Below the pieces are notes generated by a model, which had not been told where the DNA came from, made no database searches, and saw nothing but the letters and a program-made list of their open reading frames with translations. The position numbers were made by a program, and so were the translations under genes. DNA of 64,000 nucleotides from Ephemerocybe angulata (Eukaryota > Basidiomycota > Agaricomycetes > Agaricales > Psathyrellaceae). Numbering within the stretch: the first letter of the stretch is position 1; every line of letters begins with the position of its first letter. Shown one piece after another: positions 45,464 to 55,960 of this stretch. The DNA is taken from assembly GCA_013368325.1 (NCBI GenBank), contig JAACJK010000223.1, positions 372,001-436,000 on the forward strand, in the 5' to 3' direction.

Positions 45464-45676
45464 CTGTGATGGCGGATGCTTGAGGCTGCTGAGGTCGTTG
45501 GGAAAAACTGACGCCTGAACTACAATTGGGGGAGCCAAAATATACGAAATGGCTTCTAACTTTCTCTTGAGCTATACCTAAATATGTGAGCGCACCCTTG
45601 ATTGAACTTGTGTCTCTTGTCCTCACCTGTCGAGACTCGTGCCTAAGCTATTGAAAATCAACACTTCATAAATCAG

Positions 45677-46317
45677 TTATGTACGGAGGATGAGTTTCTC
45701 CAAGCAATGAATGGCGGTAGCGCGAACCTAAAAGTGAAACAACGACGTCAGATTGTCTTTCTCAGCATCGGGTCGACGCCCAGACCAGCGAATGTTCACA
45801 AAGCGTACATCATCCATCGTACACGTAGTGGACAACTTGAAAATGTCGAGCCACTCATCCTTACTCAGGGTTGTGGTTCCGGACAGCGTCACAGCAGGCT
45901 TGGAATTCCCTGGCAAGTGTTTCACCTTTACCAGCCTATTACACCATACCCTTTTCAGTAGATCTTCGCTTTGATACTGAAGACGAAACGTACACTGGAT
46001 ACATGCACTTCAACAAGCCCTCGAACTCGGAACTCTTACATCCCTCTATTATGATCTGATTATCATTATCATCGGACTGGCCTTCGACTGCAGTCTGGGG
46101 CCGAAACTTGTCCGCGAAGTCGTTCGATGCCTTGTCCAGTCCACGTCTAGGAATCCGAAACAAGGTATCTTCGACCTGTGGGACGTTAACGTTAGCTTGA
46201 ATTGCCTCATCAATCGCAATACTGGGTAGTAGGTACCTGGAAGACGAATTTCTCCCAGTAGGAGTAGGGGTCTCGAGTGGGCATGGTAGGAGAGCTGCTT
46301 TGGGTGGGAGTGGCCAT
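45677..46317 (-). CDS. Short BTB-only protein (BTB-A copy 2), 146 residues
   Basis: Exons 46237-46317, 45994-46175, 45809-45935, 45677-45727. N-terminus MATPTQSSSPTMPTRDPYSY with WEKFVFQ; BTB core LFRIPRRGLDKASNDFADKF to LLKCMYPV; helical part SKDEWLDIFKLST; last exon VRATAIHCLEKLILRT then stop. The end just after VRATAIH is shared with the copies at 3.5 and 50.7 kb, so the subfamily naturally lacks the Cys-pair module. Role presumably BTB-mediated pairing. Confidence 0.7.
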
Positions 46318-46388
46318 GGTGGGCTGAGTTAAGACACAGAATCTATTCTGTCAAGTGGATGGTTAATATCACTGAAACTGATCGAGAA

Positions 46389-46410
46389 ATCACGGGGTAC
46401 GGCGCTTAAT
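46389..46410 (-). promoter_or_regulatory. Conserved BTB upstream motif, BTB-A form
   Basis: CACGGGGTACGGCGCTTAA, one G shorter than the BTB-C form, about 75 bp upstream of the BTB-A start. Confidence 0.6.
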
Positions 46411-47214
46411 CTGTGCTAATGCTTGAGGTCGAACTACGATACAGGAAGCTAACATGTACACATGGCTCCTGAAGTGTTGAGCTAGTCCTGAAGCCGCTTA
46501 TGCGCGTCTAAAAGCGCTGGTCCGCGCAAGAGCGGCTGGCGCGTCCCACCTGCGACTGCATACTCGCCCTCGACCCCGCTTTCGTCCTTGTCAGCATTAG
46601 ACAGCGGAACACTTGGTATGAGCTCTAAAACTAGACTGCGTTAAATGTACCCATACAAAAGAGCACTGAGAGCACGTACAGAGAATGAAAGGCCAGGAAT
46701 GACAAAAAAGACCAGCTCAGTACGAACTCGTAAGACCAGATTGAGGTAAAAGCAAGCGTTGAGGTTTCTAAAAGAGTATAACAACCGTATACTCCAACAT
46801 TCCTCTATCCTCTCGGTCCCCTCTCCACATAACGTTGCCCATTGTGAATCGGGGTGATGTGCTGTGGGCTAGTGTGAGTGTGACGGACGGCGAGCACATC
46901 GTGCACGTTTGGCAGGGAATGGCGGGGGGTATTAGACGGCCAAAAGCCGGGTTCAGGGGTTGGCGTACATCGATGCGTTTGGCGCCCGTCGAAATTTGGC
47001 TGCTCTATGTACGTCGGACACAGGAGACACCTGTCGACCAGGCTTCATACTCAAAATCTCTTCTTCTGCTCCTCGGCATCAGACTTCTGAGGCACAGAAG
47101 GAAAGTATAGTAAACAGAAAAAAATTATTTGTGCATCCTGGTATACCACTATATCCCTTCTATACATCCCTTCTATATATCCCTATCATTCTATGACCGC
47201 ACAAGCCCAGCACT
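46411..47214. other. SMR-4 to BTB-A intergenic region
   Basis: No gene. It holds the GCGCTGGTCCGCGCAAGAGCGG block (also 25.5 and 51.5 kb) and GTTCAGGGGTTGGCGTACAT near 46,950. Just 3' of SMR-4 is an AT-rich stretch with repeated TATATCCCTTCTATA, shared with the other SMR 3' ends. Confidence 0.5.
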
Positions 47215-47841
47215 CTAATCGAGCTCATCAATCATGTCCTCCAGCGCATTTCTGCGCTCCAGAGCACGGGCTCTATTCAGAACCTCGCGTGCATAGATGA
47301 AGTCCACAAGATCCCGAGCGCCCACTGGTGGTGCATCACCCCCTTTTCCATCACCCCCTTCATGGTGGTGGAACTTTTCCAAAAAGCTTGAAACGTTGAT
47401 TCAGCGACTAAATTCCCTGAGAATCTGGGAAGAACTGACTGTTTAAGGACAAGGGCCGCGCCCGCACCCACGGCAATGTTCGTCACCGCGCCCCGCTCCT
47501 CAAGCTCCCCGCCCACGAAGTCCCGAGCCTCGGCTGGGGGCGCTGGGGCAGCTGGGGCATCGTCTTTTTTACCACCGAAGTGCGTCTTCATTTTTCCCCA
47601 GAGGCTGCAAATGTTGACTTTGGTCAGCAACTGAATACTCTGAAGATCAGCCGGAAACGCAGACTGACCCTGCAATGGTTAAGGCCCCAGCCGCACCGAA
47701 GATCATGCCCGTCCCCGCGCCCCGCTCCTCAAGCTCAAAGTCACCCCTGCGCTCGAGGTCCAGGGTCTGCGAAAACGGTGCTGCGATGACAGGTGCAACG
47801 AGGAGGGCAGCGACGGCGACGTTCTTGGTGATGAAGACCAT
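47215..47841 (-). CDS. Secreted modular repeat protein SMR-4, 169 residues
   Basis: Exons 47669-47841, 47440-47604, 47215-47386, phase 2 at both junctions. Signal peptide MVFITKNVAVAALLVAPVIA, then TLDLERR. Module 1: GDFELEERGAGTGMIFGAAG. Module 2: an Ala/Pro linker (KKDDAPAAPAPPAEARDFVG), ELEERGAVTNIAVGAGAALV. The last exon has a His/Gly linker (FLEKFHHHEGGDGKGGDAPP), ARDLVDFIYAREVLNRARAL and ERRNALEDMIDELD. Linkers differ strongly from the other SMRs, while the signal peptide, ELEERG and the C-terminus are fixed. BTB-A and BTB-C genes follow downstream on the same strand. Confidence 0.75.
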
Positions 47842-48149
47842 GTTGACGAATGGATATAAAAGGCGAGTGGGTGATAAAATGGAGGTTTTAAGGGGGGTGG
47901 GGGGGTGCGTTCAACGCGAGAGAGTTGTAGTATGGATGGGTGAGGCCGGCTGGAGAAAAGGGAGTCAGACCAGGCCTCTATTTATTGTTTCTCTGAACGT
48001 CAGGGGTGCACGAAGTGCAGCCGTGCATCCGCTGCATCCGGGTGCTCGCATGATCAGTAAGTTTCGTCGTGGCACAGAAGGGATCACAATTCCATCAGGC
48101 CCGCCTGATGTTTCCGGGGAGGTGCGTGGTACATAATTCTGGCTAATTT

Positions 48150-48785
48150 TTGCGGTTTTGGCTTCCAGTTATAAAGTCTGTATCCATCCTCCCTGGCATT
48201 CTGGTCTCCATTGGTCGCGCCTTCCGATTCCCTGTGATTGTGTTCCCCGACTCAAAGCGCACTGGGACGTTGGTCGCGCCGGAGTAGTCCAAACTACAGG
48301 CCCTTGTCTCGGTGGGCAGGCTCGGGATCGCGTCGAGCAGGTGAAGGGGAAGCAAGGATGGATGTCGACATCGGTAAATGATCCCATCAGAAGACAATCC
48401 AATCTAATCTAATCACCCCAGGCATGAGGAGGCGAGGTGGCTAGTGCCATTTGGGACTGCCACATCGTCAATACGGTGAGGCGACAATCTCTGGATGGTA
48501 CGGGGATGTGGGCTGTGTCTAAATGACATTGTGAATACGTCGTCCGCACCGGTCTGTCAAGCGCGCTAACCTGACAGGTCGCCCGGAAGACACGTCGGGT
48601 CGCGTCACCTACCCTATCCGTCGTGACCTTTAGTGGAGACTGCAGAAATACCTATGGGGCTTTAACTAAAACGCAACGTGTAGAATTAAAGCGAAGGGAA
48701 TCTAGAGTAAACATACCAGAACACTTGACGCGCTGAATCGAAAGAGGGACTGGGGACCGTTATTTGGGAAATCGGCTTGAAGCCT
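48150..48785. repeat. Copy 3 of the dispersed repeat
   Basis: Matches 31,770-32,380. The block at 48,410-48,660 also matches 1.8-2.1 kb. As at 31.8 kb it abuts the 3' end of an MC gene. Confidence 0.65.
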
Positions 48786-48830
48786 CAGACGCCCCTTCTA
48801 GACACTCTTCTGTAGCTGTACTTACATTTG

Positions 48831-49189
48831 TCACAAGAATTTAAATTGCACCGACCTGGAAAATCTGTGTACTCTGTCTTGTCCTCGTTCCTAATCGGAA
48901 TAAAACAAAGATGCCAACAGTTAGTGAGGTTCTAGGAAGAGCGAGCAGAATGATTGAACATACTGCGCAACACATCCTCGCGCGGGGCACGAATGGGCGT
49001 CCTTGCTGTGGCACTTGCTGTTTTCGCAGGTGCTACTGCCGCAGTCACGCTGCAAAAGGTAGAAGCCACCTTAGGACTTGGGTAGTGAGAGATAGATCCT
49101 AGGAGACGCACGGTGCTGCTCTCGACGGTGTCGTGCCCGGCATATCCACAGTCTCTGAAGCGAGGGTGCCAGTTAACTGTGGAGCACAT
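48831..49189 (-). CDS. Met-Cys family protein (MC-5), C-terminal frameshift likely
   Basis: Exons 49112-49189, 48964-49049, 48831-48891. Starts MCSTVNWH, then DCGYAGHD; exon 2 RDCGSSTCENSKCHSKDAH, C-x4-C; exon 3 begins NEDKTEYTDFPGRC. Compared with MC-1, one extra base in the run TTTAAAATTC shifts the frame. The protein ends after NLKFL, about 74 residues, instead of continuing through a C-x2-C motif. Intron 2 is present here but lost in MC-1. The TATA element of MC-1 is degenerate here. It may be a weakened or dying gene. Confidence 0.5.
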
Positions 49190-49484
49190 TGTGAGAAATG
49201 TATCTGAGGTTGAGAGTGGTTGAAAAGGATGAAGGCTAGGATGATAATGCTGAGGACTAGGTGAGGGCGGGGAGGCGAAGTGAGATGGTGATGGGGAAAA
49301 ACCACTGCTCAGTGCTAGTACTCAGGTCATATTGCACTTAAAAGGCCATTTCGCACAAGGTAAAGAGAGAAAGTTTAGGTGAGAACCGAGCTATTATACA
49401 TGGTAAAAGGCTAGAGCTGAGACACGAAGCAGGACGGAAGATGAAGATGCTGACAGGCCAGCGTTCGGTGGGGCTTTTCAGCGC

Positions 49485-49875
49485 TCACATAATTGCAGGG
49501 TTTCTGAACCCGGATTTGTTGCAAATGGCACAAGAGCCGCATTCACCGGAAAGTGTAATGACTTTAGGTACTCGTGTCCTAGTGTTACTGTAGGAACAGG
49601 GAGGGAGCGCGTATCAGCGAAACAATAAGTTTGGGGGAGAAACGGGGTAGTATCTCACATCCTCTTGCAGCTCAGTTTGCATTCATGGCCAAGGGGCAGA
49701 TGATTAACGCTTTCGCTGCAGGTGGGAATTCCACAGTCCTATTGCGACGAAAAGGTCTGGTCAGTAACTGGACGTCGTCTTAGTGTTGTCATGGAGCACT
49801 CACAACTTTCCGTGCTTTCCATTCACGCTCCGTATTGCAAGGGTAGCGGCCGTAGGTAACCTTGTATTCACACAT
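49485..49875 (-). CDS. Small cysteine-rich Met-Cys family protein (MC-6), 84 residues
   Basis: Exons 49804-49875, 49659-49738, 49485-49587. Exon 1 MCEYKVTYGRYPCNTEREWK; exon 2 DCGIPTCSESVNHLPLGHEC, KLSC; exon 3 ends SGECGSCAICNKSGFRNPAI, M. The C-terminal CAICNKSGFRNPAIM is nearly the same as in MC-2, although the rest differs. The promoter has TATAAATATGGGCG about 95 nt upstream, followed by CAGCGGTCCTAAGC shared with MC-1 to MC-4 relatives and with the orphan at 2.1 kb. No signal peptide. Confidence 0.65.
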
Positions 49876-50674
49876 AGTGAAGCAGTTGGTAGAGAAAGTG
49901 AGTGCTGGTAAGGTGGAGGGGAGAGGACTTGTGGTTTCTGGGTGAGCTTAGGACCGCTGCTCGCCCATATTTATACCTCACCAACAAGTGCTGTGGCCCA
50001 AATGGATGAATGGGACGCACAAAGCAACGGCCCAACCAGCTTCGCAAGATAAATAATAGACTACAAAGCGTACAGCTCAAAGCGATATGAGGAGAATCAT
50101 GAAGGCTCATGATTCCTAATTTGCTTTTGATTGTCAGAAAAAAAGCACAGCAAACATGTGTATGGGTCGTTTAGAAACGAATGGGCAACGCTTGAAGACA
50201 GTCAGGCCTTGGACATTCATTGTGGCTTGCATTCTGCCATGCAGACATATGGGGTAGGCGCAGTAGTACATTGTGCTCGGGTGGGGCTACAAAGCGTCGT
50301 TGGGGCGTATTCAAGGCGTAGAAACAAACGGACAACGCATGACGACCACTCTCATTCACATAGGATCGGACCCAACACGTCCACGAACATTCAGATACTT
50401 TTAGAAAATGTGATGCGACTCGTAATGGCGGACGTTTTGAGGTCGTCGGGAAAGCTGAAGCTGAACTGCAATTTGGGGAGAATCTCAAATATTGCTAAAT
50501 ATACAAAATGGCTCCTACAGTTCTCTTGAGCTAGACATAAATCCGATTATGTGGTTCTAAAAGAGCTGGTCTGTGTACGTGCGGATGGAGCGCCAGATCC
50601 CTTGATTGAAGTGTCTCTTGTCCTCACCTGTCGAGGCTCGGGCTTAAGCTATTAAGTACGGAGGACGAGCTTCT
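49876..50674. other. MC-6 upstream region, no gene
   Basis: Promoter to about 49,980. Further on, 50,200-50,270 resembles 34,130-34,190 (CATTCATTGTGGCTTGC). The 3' flank of BTB-A copy 3 follows. No conserved frame. Confidence 0.45.
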
Positions 50675-51300
50675 TCAGTCCGGGAGTAACGATATCTTCA
50701 TCCTTGTCGATAAGTGAATGGCGGTAGCGCGAACCTAAAAGTGAGATAACGGCGTCAGATTATCTTGCTCAGCATCGGGTCGACGCCCAGACCAGCGAAT
50801 GTTCACAAAACGTACAGCATCCATCGTACACGTAGTGCACAAATTGAGAATGTTGCGCCAATCATCCTTACCCGGAGTTGTGGTTCCGAATATCGCCAAA
50901 CCACGCTTGGATCTCGATAAAAAACTATTACGCCGTACCCTTTTCAGTAGATCTTCGCTTTGAAACTGAAGGCGAAACGTACAATGGATACAGGCACGTC
51001 AACAAGCTCTCGAACTCGGAACTCTTACATCCCTCTATCAATACGATCGGATTATCATCGGACTGGCCTTCGACTGTCTGGGGCCGAAACTTGTCCGCGA
51101 AGATGTACGATGTCTTGTCCAGTCCACGTCTAGGAATCCGAAACGTAGTATCTTCGACCTGTGGGACGTTAACGTTAGCTTGAATTGCCTCATCAATCGC
51201 AGCCCTGGGGAGTAGGTACCTTGAAGACGAATTTCTCCCACCAGGAGTAGGGGTCTGGACTGCGTCTGGTAGGAGAGCTGCTTTGGTTGGGAGTGGCCAT
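50675..51300 (-). CDS. Short BTB-only protein (BTB-A copy 3), 141 residues
   Basis: Exons 51220-51300, 50983-51158, 50816-50924, 50675-50734. MATPNQSSSPTRRSPDPYSW, WEKFVFK; BTB core FRIPRRGLDKTSYIFADKF to LLTCLYPL; a more divergent helical part GKDDWRNILNLCTTC; end VRATAIHLSTRMKISLLPD. Open throughout. The upstream motif is present at 51,376 with a two-base insertion. No SMR gene is adjacent: a duplicated segment and a BTB-II relic lie upstream instead. Confidence 0.65.
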
Positions 51301-51375
51301 GGTGGGCTGAGTTAAGACACACTCGATTCTATCGCGCGAATGGTTAATATCATTGATTCTGAAACTGATCGAGAA

Positions 51376-51400
51376 ATCACGGGGTAGTACGGCGCTTAAT
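51376..51400 (-). promoter_or_regulatory. Conserved BTB upstream motif, variant
   Basis: ATCACGGGGTAGTACGGCGC, with an inserted TAG-like duplication inside the core, about 80 bp upstream of BTB-A copy 3. Confidence 0.5.
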
Positions 51401-52300
51401 CTGTGGTAATGCTTGAGGTTGAACTACGATACAGGAAGCTAACATGTACACATGGCTCCTGAAGTGTTGAGCTAGGCCTGAGCCGCTTATGCGCGTCTAA
51501 AAGCGCTGGTCCGCGCAAGAGCGGCTGGCGCGTCCAACCCACGACTGCATACTCGCCCTTGACCCCGCTTTCGTCCTTGTCAGCATTAGACAGCGGAACA
51601 CTTGGTATGAACTCGTAAAACCAGACTGAGTTAAATATACCCATACAAAAGAGCACTGAGAGCACATACAGAGAATGAAAACTTGTGTCGGCCAGCGTTA
51701 CACAGGAATGAAAATATATTGAGTATAGTACTTTACAGGACGAAGTATTAGAATACAGGCAGCACACTCACTCCCAAGCAACGCAACCAACTTGCGTCGC
51801 ACGAGAGCTCGAGGAAGGTGAAGGGAGAGCGAAGCCGGAGTAGCGACACTGCAGTGGCAGGACGAATGCGCTACCCGACGACACCGCAAAGGTAACGCCG
51901 GTCGGTCGCGCTCGTCACGGGTCTGAATCAACAGGCCCAGTGCGTTATCATCCCTCCGCTATGCCATGACCATGTGCCGCCCCAGCCCCATCCTACCCAT
52001 CTTAGGTGATGCGAGCCCGACGCGTTGGTTTACACCCCAATCTCCATCCGCTCCCCTTCCACCTACGTCGCACGTCTCCACGTCTCGATGATCGCCTTCC
52101 ACCCCACCCCTCGTCCATGTTCGCCCCAGCGCTCGTGTGACGTACGCTCGTCGCATCGTCTTGTAGAGCACACCGTCGTAGTACTGCATGTAAAAAAGTA
52201 GTCAGTGACAGCCCTCCCGGTCCCGGTGCGCAGATGTACGGCGTTACGCTGTGCGTCTGCGCGCCGGGGCCAATAAAGGAGGAGGGCGGAGAATTCAACA
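51401..52300. repeat. Duplicated segment (second copy of 41.4-42.47 kb), no gene
   Basis: 51,440-51,670 is BTB-A upstream DNA shared with 46.4-46.7 kb. 51,685-51,960 and 52,190-52,250 match the 41.4-42.47 kb segment with an internal deletion of the CCATC-repeat part. Confidence 0.5.
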
Positions 52301-52359
52301 CCTATGGAAAAGCCTTGAAAGTTCGTTCGACGAGTGAAAAAGGAACCCATGAAAGTTCG

Positions 52360-53280
52360 TTCCACCCCCCCACCTAAACAAACCCCGCACCCTCTCCAAC
52401 TCCCCCCACTCCTCCACCCCAAACATCCCCGGCAGCGCCTCCCACATCTCCCCACTCGCGCGCTCACACGTGCCCCGGAACGCCTCCAAACAGCCCGCGC
52501 AGAAGCCCGGCGCGAACGCCTCCTGCTGCTCGTCGAACCCGCGAGCGTTGTGGGGTACGTCGTGAGGAGGTGCGCCATGGCGCGTTGGCGCAGGTAGCGC
52601 ACGTCGTATTTGGTGGAGAGACGCAGGACGCCTTCGAGGATGGGCATGGTGGTTTGGGAGGGGGTGCTTCGAAGAAGCTGGGTGTGTCACAGGGGTGGTA
52701 GGAGAGGGGCGAGCGGCGGGAGTGACGGTAGGGTGGTAAGGAAGGAGAGTAGGACAAGGTAAGAAAAGGTAGTAGAAGCGAGGGTTAAGAGCGAGGGTAG
52801 GAGCGAGGGTGGGAGGAGGTAGAAGGGAGGAGGTAAGAACGACGGTAGGAGGGGTGTGCGAGCGAGGGTAGCAGTGGTAAATAGAGGTAGGTGTGATGGT
52901 AGGGGTGGTGAATGGTGGTATGGGTGGTGGTAAGAGAGGGGATACGGAGGAGAGGAAGAATAAATAGGTAAGCTGGGGCATCGTGGTGCGGCGGAAAGGA
53001 CTCACTCAGAATCGAGCACGGCGCGCAGGAAGAAACCCATATCCTGGGCGCTGTCGTACGTCTGCACTATGGGGCAGCCTTCGAACGTCGCGTTGCCCTC
53101 AGCGGGTGGGGGGAAGGCGAACATGTCGCCGAAGACGCTCGAGCGTGCGCAGAGCAGCCCGCGGTATATCCGGAACAGGGTTTGCTCGGCCTGCAGGATG
53201 AGGTTGCCGTCCTCAAACCACAGCCCTTCGGCCTTGGTGAGTGTCAACATCTCGAGCGTCTCCGTCGTTGTGCCGTGCAT
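52360..53280 (-). pseudogene. BTB-II copy 2 with frameshift and internal deletion
   Basis: Exon 1 (53006-53280) is open and close to the intact gene (MHGTTTETLEML, GLWFEDGNLILQAEQTLFRI). The intron is shorter. Exon 2 starts at 52,677. One C is missing before MPILEGVLRLSTKY, which shifts the frame. At about 52,545 the text jumps from TTYPTTLAG directly to FDEQQEAFAPGFC, removing roughly 770 bp (helical and Ala/Pro-rich regions) and shifting the frame again. The tail up to the EEW-ELER end is recognisable in a third frame. Confidence 0.85.
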
Positions 53281-54188
53281 CGTCGTCTTCTCTAGTTCTA
53301 GGTCGTCTAGGGAGTGCGCTGGCACTTGATGATGTCAATTTTCTAGTTGTTGGTGTTCTAAAGGAACGGGGTATGGGGTACGAAGAAGTAACAAAGGGAA
53401 CCTGAAAGAGAGTGTAGAGAAAAAAAGAAAAGGATGGTCCTGGCGAGACCCCTTGAGCCCGTGTACGAAGGTGGAGGGAGAGCGAGAAAGCTGGACGATT
53501 GGTAGAACCGACATGTGTTTCTGTGATAATTCTTTAGGTAAAGTCTCCCCAGACCCGGATCAGCTTCGGTCCGATCAAAATTGTCCCCGCTCCACGTGCT
53601 TACTCTGTTCCGCGGATCCCGGCAGCGCTCGGCATGGGCCTTGAATAGGGGCAACGAGTGGGGATTGGCGACTGGAGGCGATTGAGGCCTTTGAGAGATT
53701 CTGAGGAGTCCAACGTGTCGAGAGGGTGGAGGAGAATGGCCGGCTGGGTATCCTATCTCGTGGTCGAAGCTCTCCTTTCAGATTTCCGGATGGAGAGATC
53801 ATCGTACCGCACAACTTCGCAGAGATGCCTGCAATTGGGTCATCGTGCAAGATCGTGCAGCCTGTAGAAGCGGGGCTTTGATAGAACACGAGGAGATGGA
53901 GCTCGCTTGCATTCCTCGAGGCTTTTAGCACGTAAAATAGGGGTCACAGTAGTCCGTTTGGGTGGAGAGCGTCGTTTGGAGTGCGCATTCTGGCTAGTGC
54001 TGCCTATTCTCGTCGATGGAGCGTATCAGAGCGGAAGAGTAAAGCCGATACTTATAGAGGGCTTGGATTGTGATGGGCAGCAATATATAAGTATGTAGTT
54101 ATGGTGGAGAGAATCCCGTACACCTCGCTTCGGAGAAAGCTATTGAAGGCGCTGCTCATTAGGAATCGGTTACGGCCCCCTAAAACGC
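53281..54188. other. BTB-II 5' flank copy, no gene
   Basis: Repeats the flank of the intact BTB-II gene (29,449 down to about 28,190, reversed) with deletions. It includes the Leu/Ser-rich short frame near 53,600 and the CCTGTAGAAG block at 53,861. Confidence 0.5.
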
Positions 54189-54480
54189 TCAAGCAACATC
54201 GGGAGCGTCCTTAGGGCCACGCTGCAAACTCTTCGCCTCATCTCCAAAGCATCGCGATACATAGCTTCCAGCGTCCACAGGGTTCTCCCAGTCTGGATTC
54301 CGCTCAGCACCCCATGTAATTTGAATACCCTTAATCAAAACTTCGTCGCCGCGCAATACGCCTCACATGATGGACAACTCATGCTTGCGACCTCCAGCCC
54401 ATCCTTCGCAGGGCACGCCCCCTGCTCCCGGTTGGGGCATAGAACACTCGAGAGAAAAAGACTATACCGCTCCTCCCCAT
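54189..54480 (-). pseudogene. Relic of a BTB-C C-terminal exon, frameshifted
   Basis: RYSLFLSSVLCPNREQGACP and SCPSCEAYC in one frame, then LRGDEVLIKGI, DAGSYVSRCFGDEAKSLQRG in another. A short deletion after SCEA separates them (compare GAGGTGGTTATATTGCGC at 27,648). The BTB part is missing. An upstream-motif copy survives at 55,164. Confidence 0.75.
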
Positions 54481-54660
54481 CCCCACATCCAAATCATTTG
54501 TGCATTAGGACCTACCATTTTATGACCGCACAATCCCAGCACTCTAATCGAGCTCGTATAGTAAACAGAAAAGAATTATTTGTGCATCCTATCATACTAC
54601 TATATCCCCAATATATCCCTTCTATATATCCCTATCATTCTATGAACACAATCCCAGCAT

Positions 54661-54805
54661 TCTAATCGAGCTCATCAATCATGTTCTCCAGCGCATTTCT
54701 GCGCACCCGTGGCTTCTTGTAGTTTGCCCAGGGCCTAGTTGATTTAGGTCAGCGATTCCTCCGAGGAATTTGATGGGAACTCGAACTGACTTTCCAGCGC
54801 TATAG
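54661..54805 (-). pseudogene. SMR relic (last intron and C-terminal codons)
   Basis: The SMR intron start GTCAGTTCGAGTTCCC, an altered acceptor region and the 3' end of the last exon are present. The GGAGAACATGATTGATGAGC stretch ends in the family stop. About 90 nt of the exon (ARDLVDFIYAR part) are deleted and the frame is shifted. Confidence 0.7.
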
Positions 54806-55960
54806 GTCGTCTTTTCATCACAATCGGGGTCCTTCACCATGTTTGAAAACGCATGCAACGGCACCGGCATTATGCGAAAGGCTTGTACGGTGCAAGTACG
54901 GTGGGCGCACCCTATCGTCTGCCATGCCTTTGAAGTTCTCGAATCTCCGCCCAGTTTTCCATTGTAGGGCATATCTCAACTCAACTCTAGTCACCAGTGT
55001 ATTGAGTATCATCCCAACCCAAAAACAAAGCTATTAAACACGAATCCCCACTGGTACACACCTTGTCCGGACATGGTTCGAAGGCTTAACACCATCTTCA
55101 AAAAAACAGCTTGTACCCTCCCCCTCCACCAGCCGTATTTATCACTGCTCAACTGATCGAGCAATCACGGGGTACGGGCGCTTAATTTGTGATGGTGGAT
55201 GCTTGAGGTCATCAGGAAAAGCTGAAGCCTGAACCAGGATTAAGGAAAGCTAACATATACGGATGACTCCTAAGGTGCTCTTGAGTTAGACCTGGAGCTG
55301 CTTATGCGCTTTTAAAGGCGCTGGTCTGCGCACGAGAGGATGGTGCGCCAGAAACCTTGATTGATGGTCTCAGCCCTCATCTTTTTCGTACGAAAGGCAG
55401 AAATGATTTAATTTGACATCCCATAATGTGCTTTGCTATATTTTTAATATACCTCGCTTCTCTTATGGCCAAGCGCAGTTTAATCGAGCTCATCCGGAAG
55501 CTCGCTTGCGTGGACTTTCCTTCCTCAGCACCCCACCCAATCACCTGCCACTGCACTCCCGCCTTCGGCCTGCTTTTGTCCCTGTCAGCACTATATACAA
55601 CAGAACACTCGGTATGAAATCGTAAGAACAGACTGAGGGAAAAAGAACGAACGGGAGGAGCATATATATGTGTAAGAGCATTCGAAGAATGATCGAAGTA
55701 TGGCGAAGGATCACCATAAAAAAGAAGCGCTTGGCTGGATAAAAGAGCAGGACTACCATATACTGGAGTCCAACAGTCCTCGACCCGCTCGCCCCCTTCG
55801 CCTCTGCTTCTGCCTCTTAGCATCAAACTTATGAGGCACTCCGCACAGAAGGAAAGATTAGGAAACAGAAAAGAATTATTTGTGCATCCTAGTATACTAT
55901 ACTACTACTATGTCCCTTCTATACGTCCTTATCATTCTATAACCATACAAGCCCAGCACA
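54806..55960. other. Decayed BTB upstream region, no gene
   Basis: Contains the full upstream motif at 55,164-55,186 (minus strand) without a BTB gene after it, plus short unconserved frames. Near 55,850-55,950 is the AT-rich SMR 3' flank with CTACTATGTCCCTTCTATA. Confidence 0.45.
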
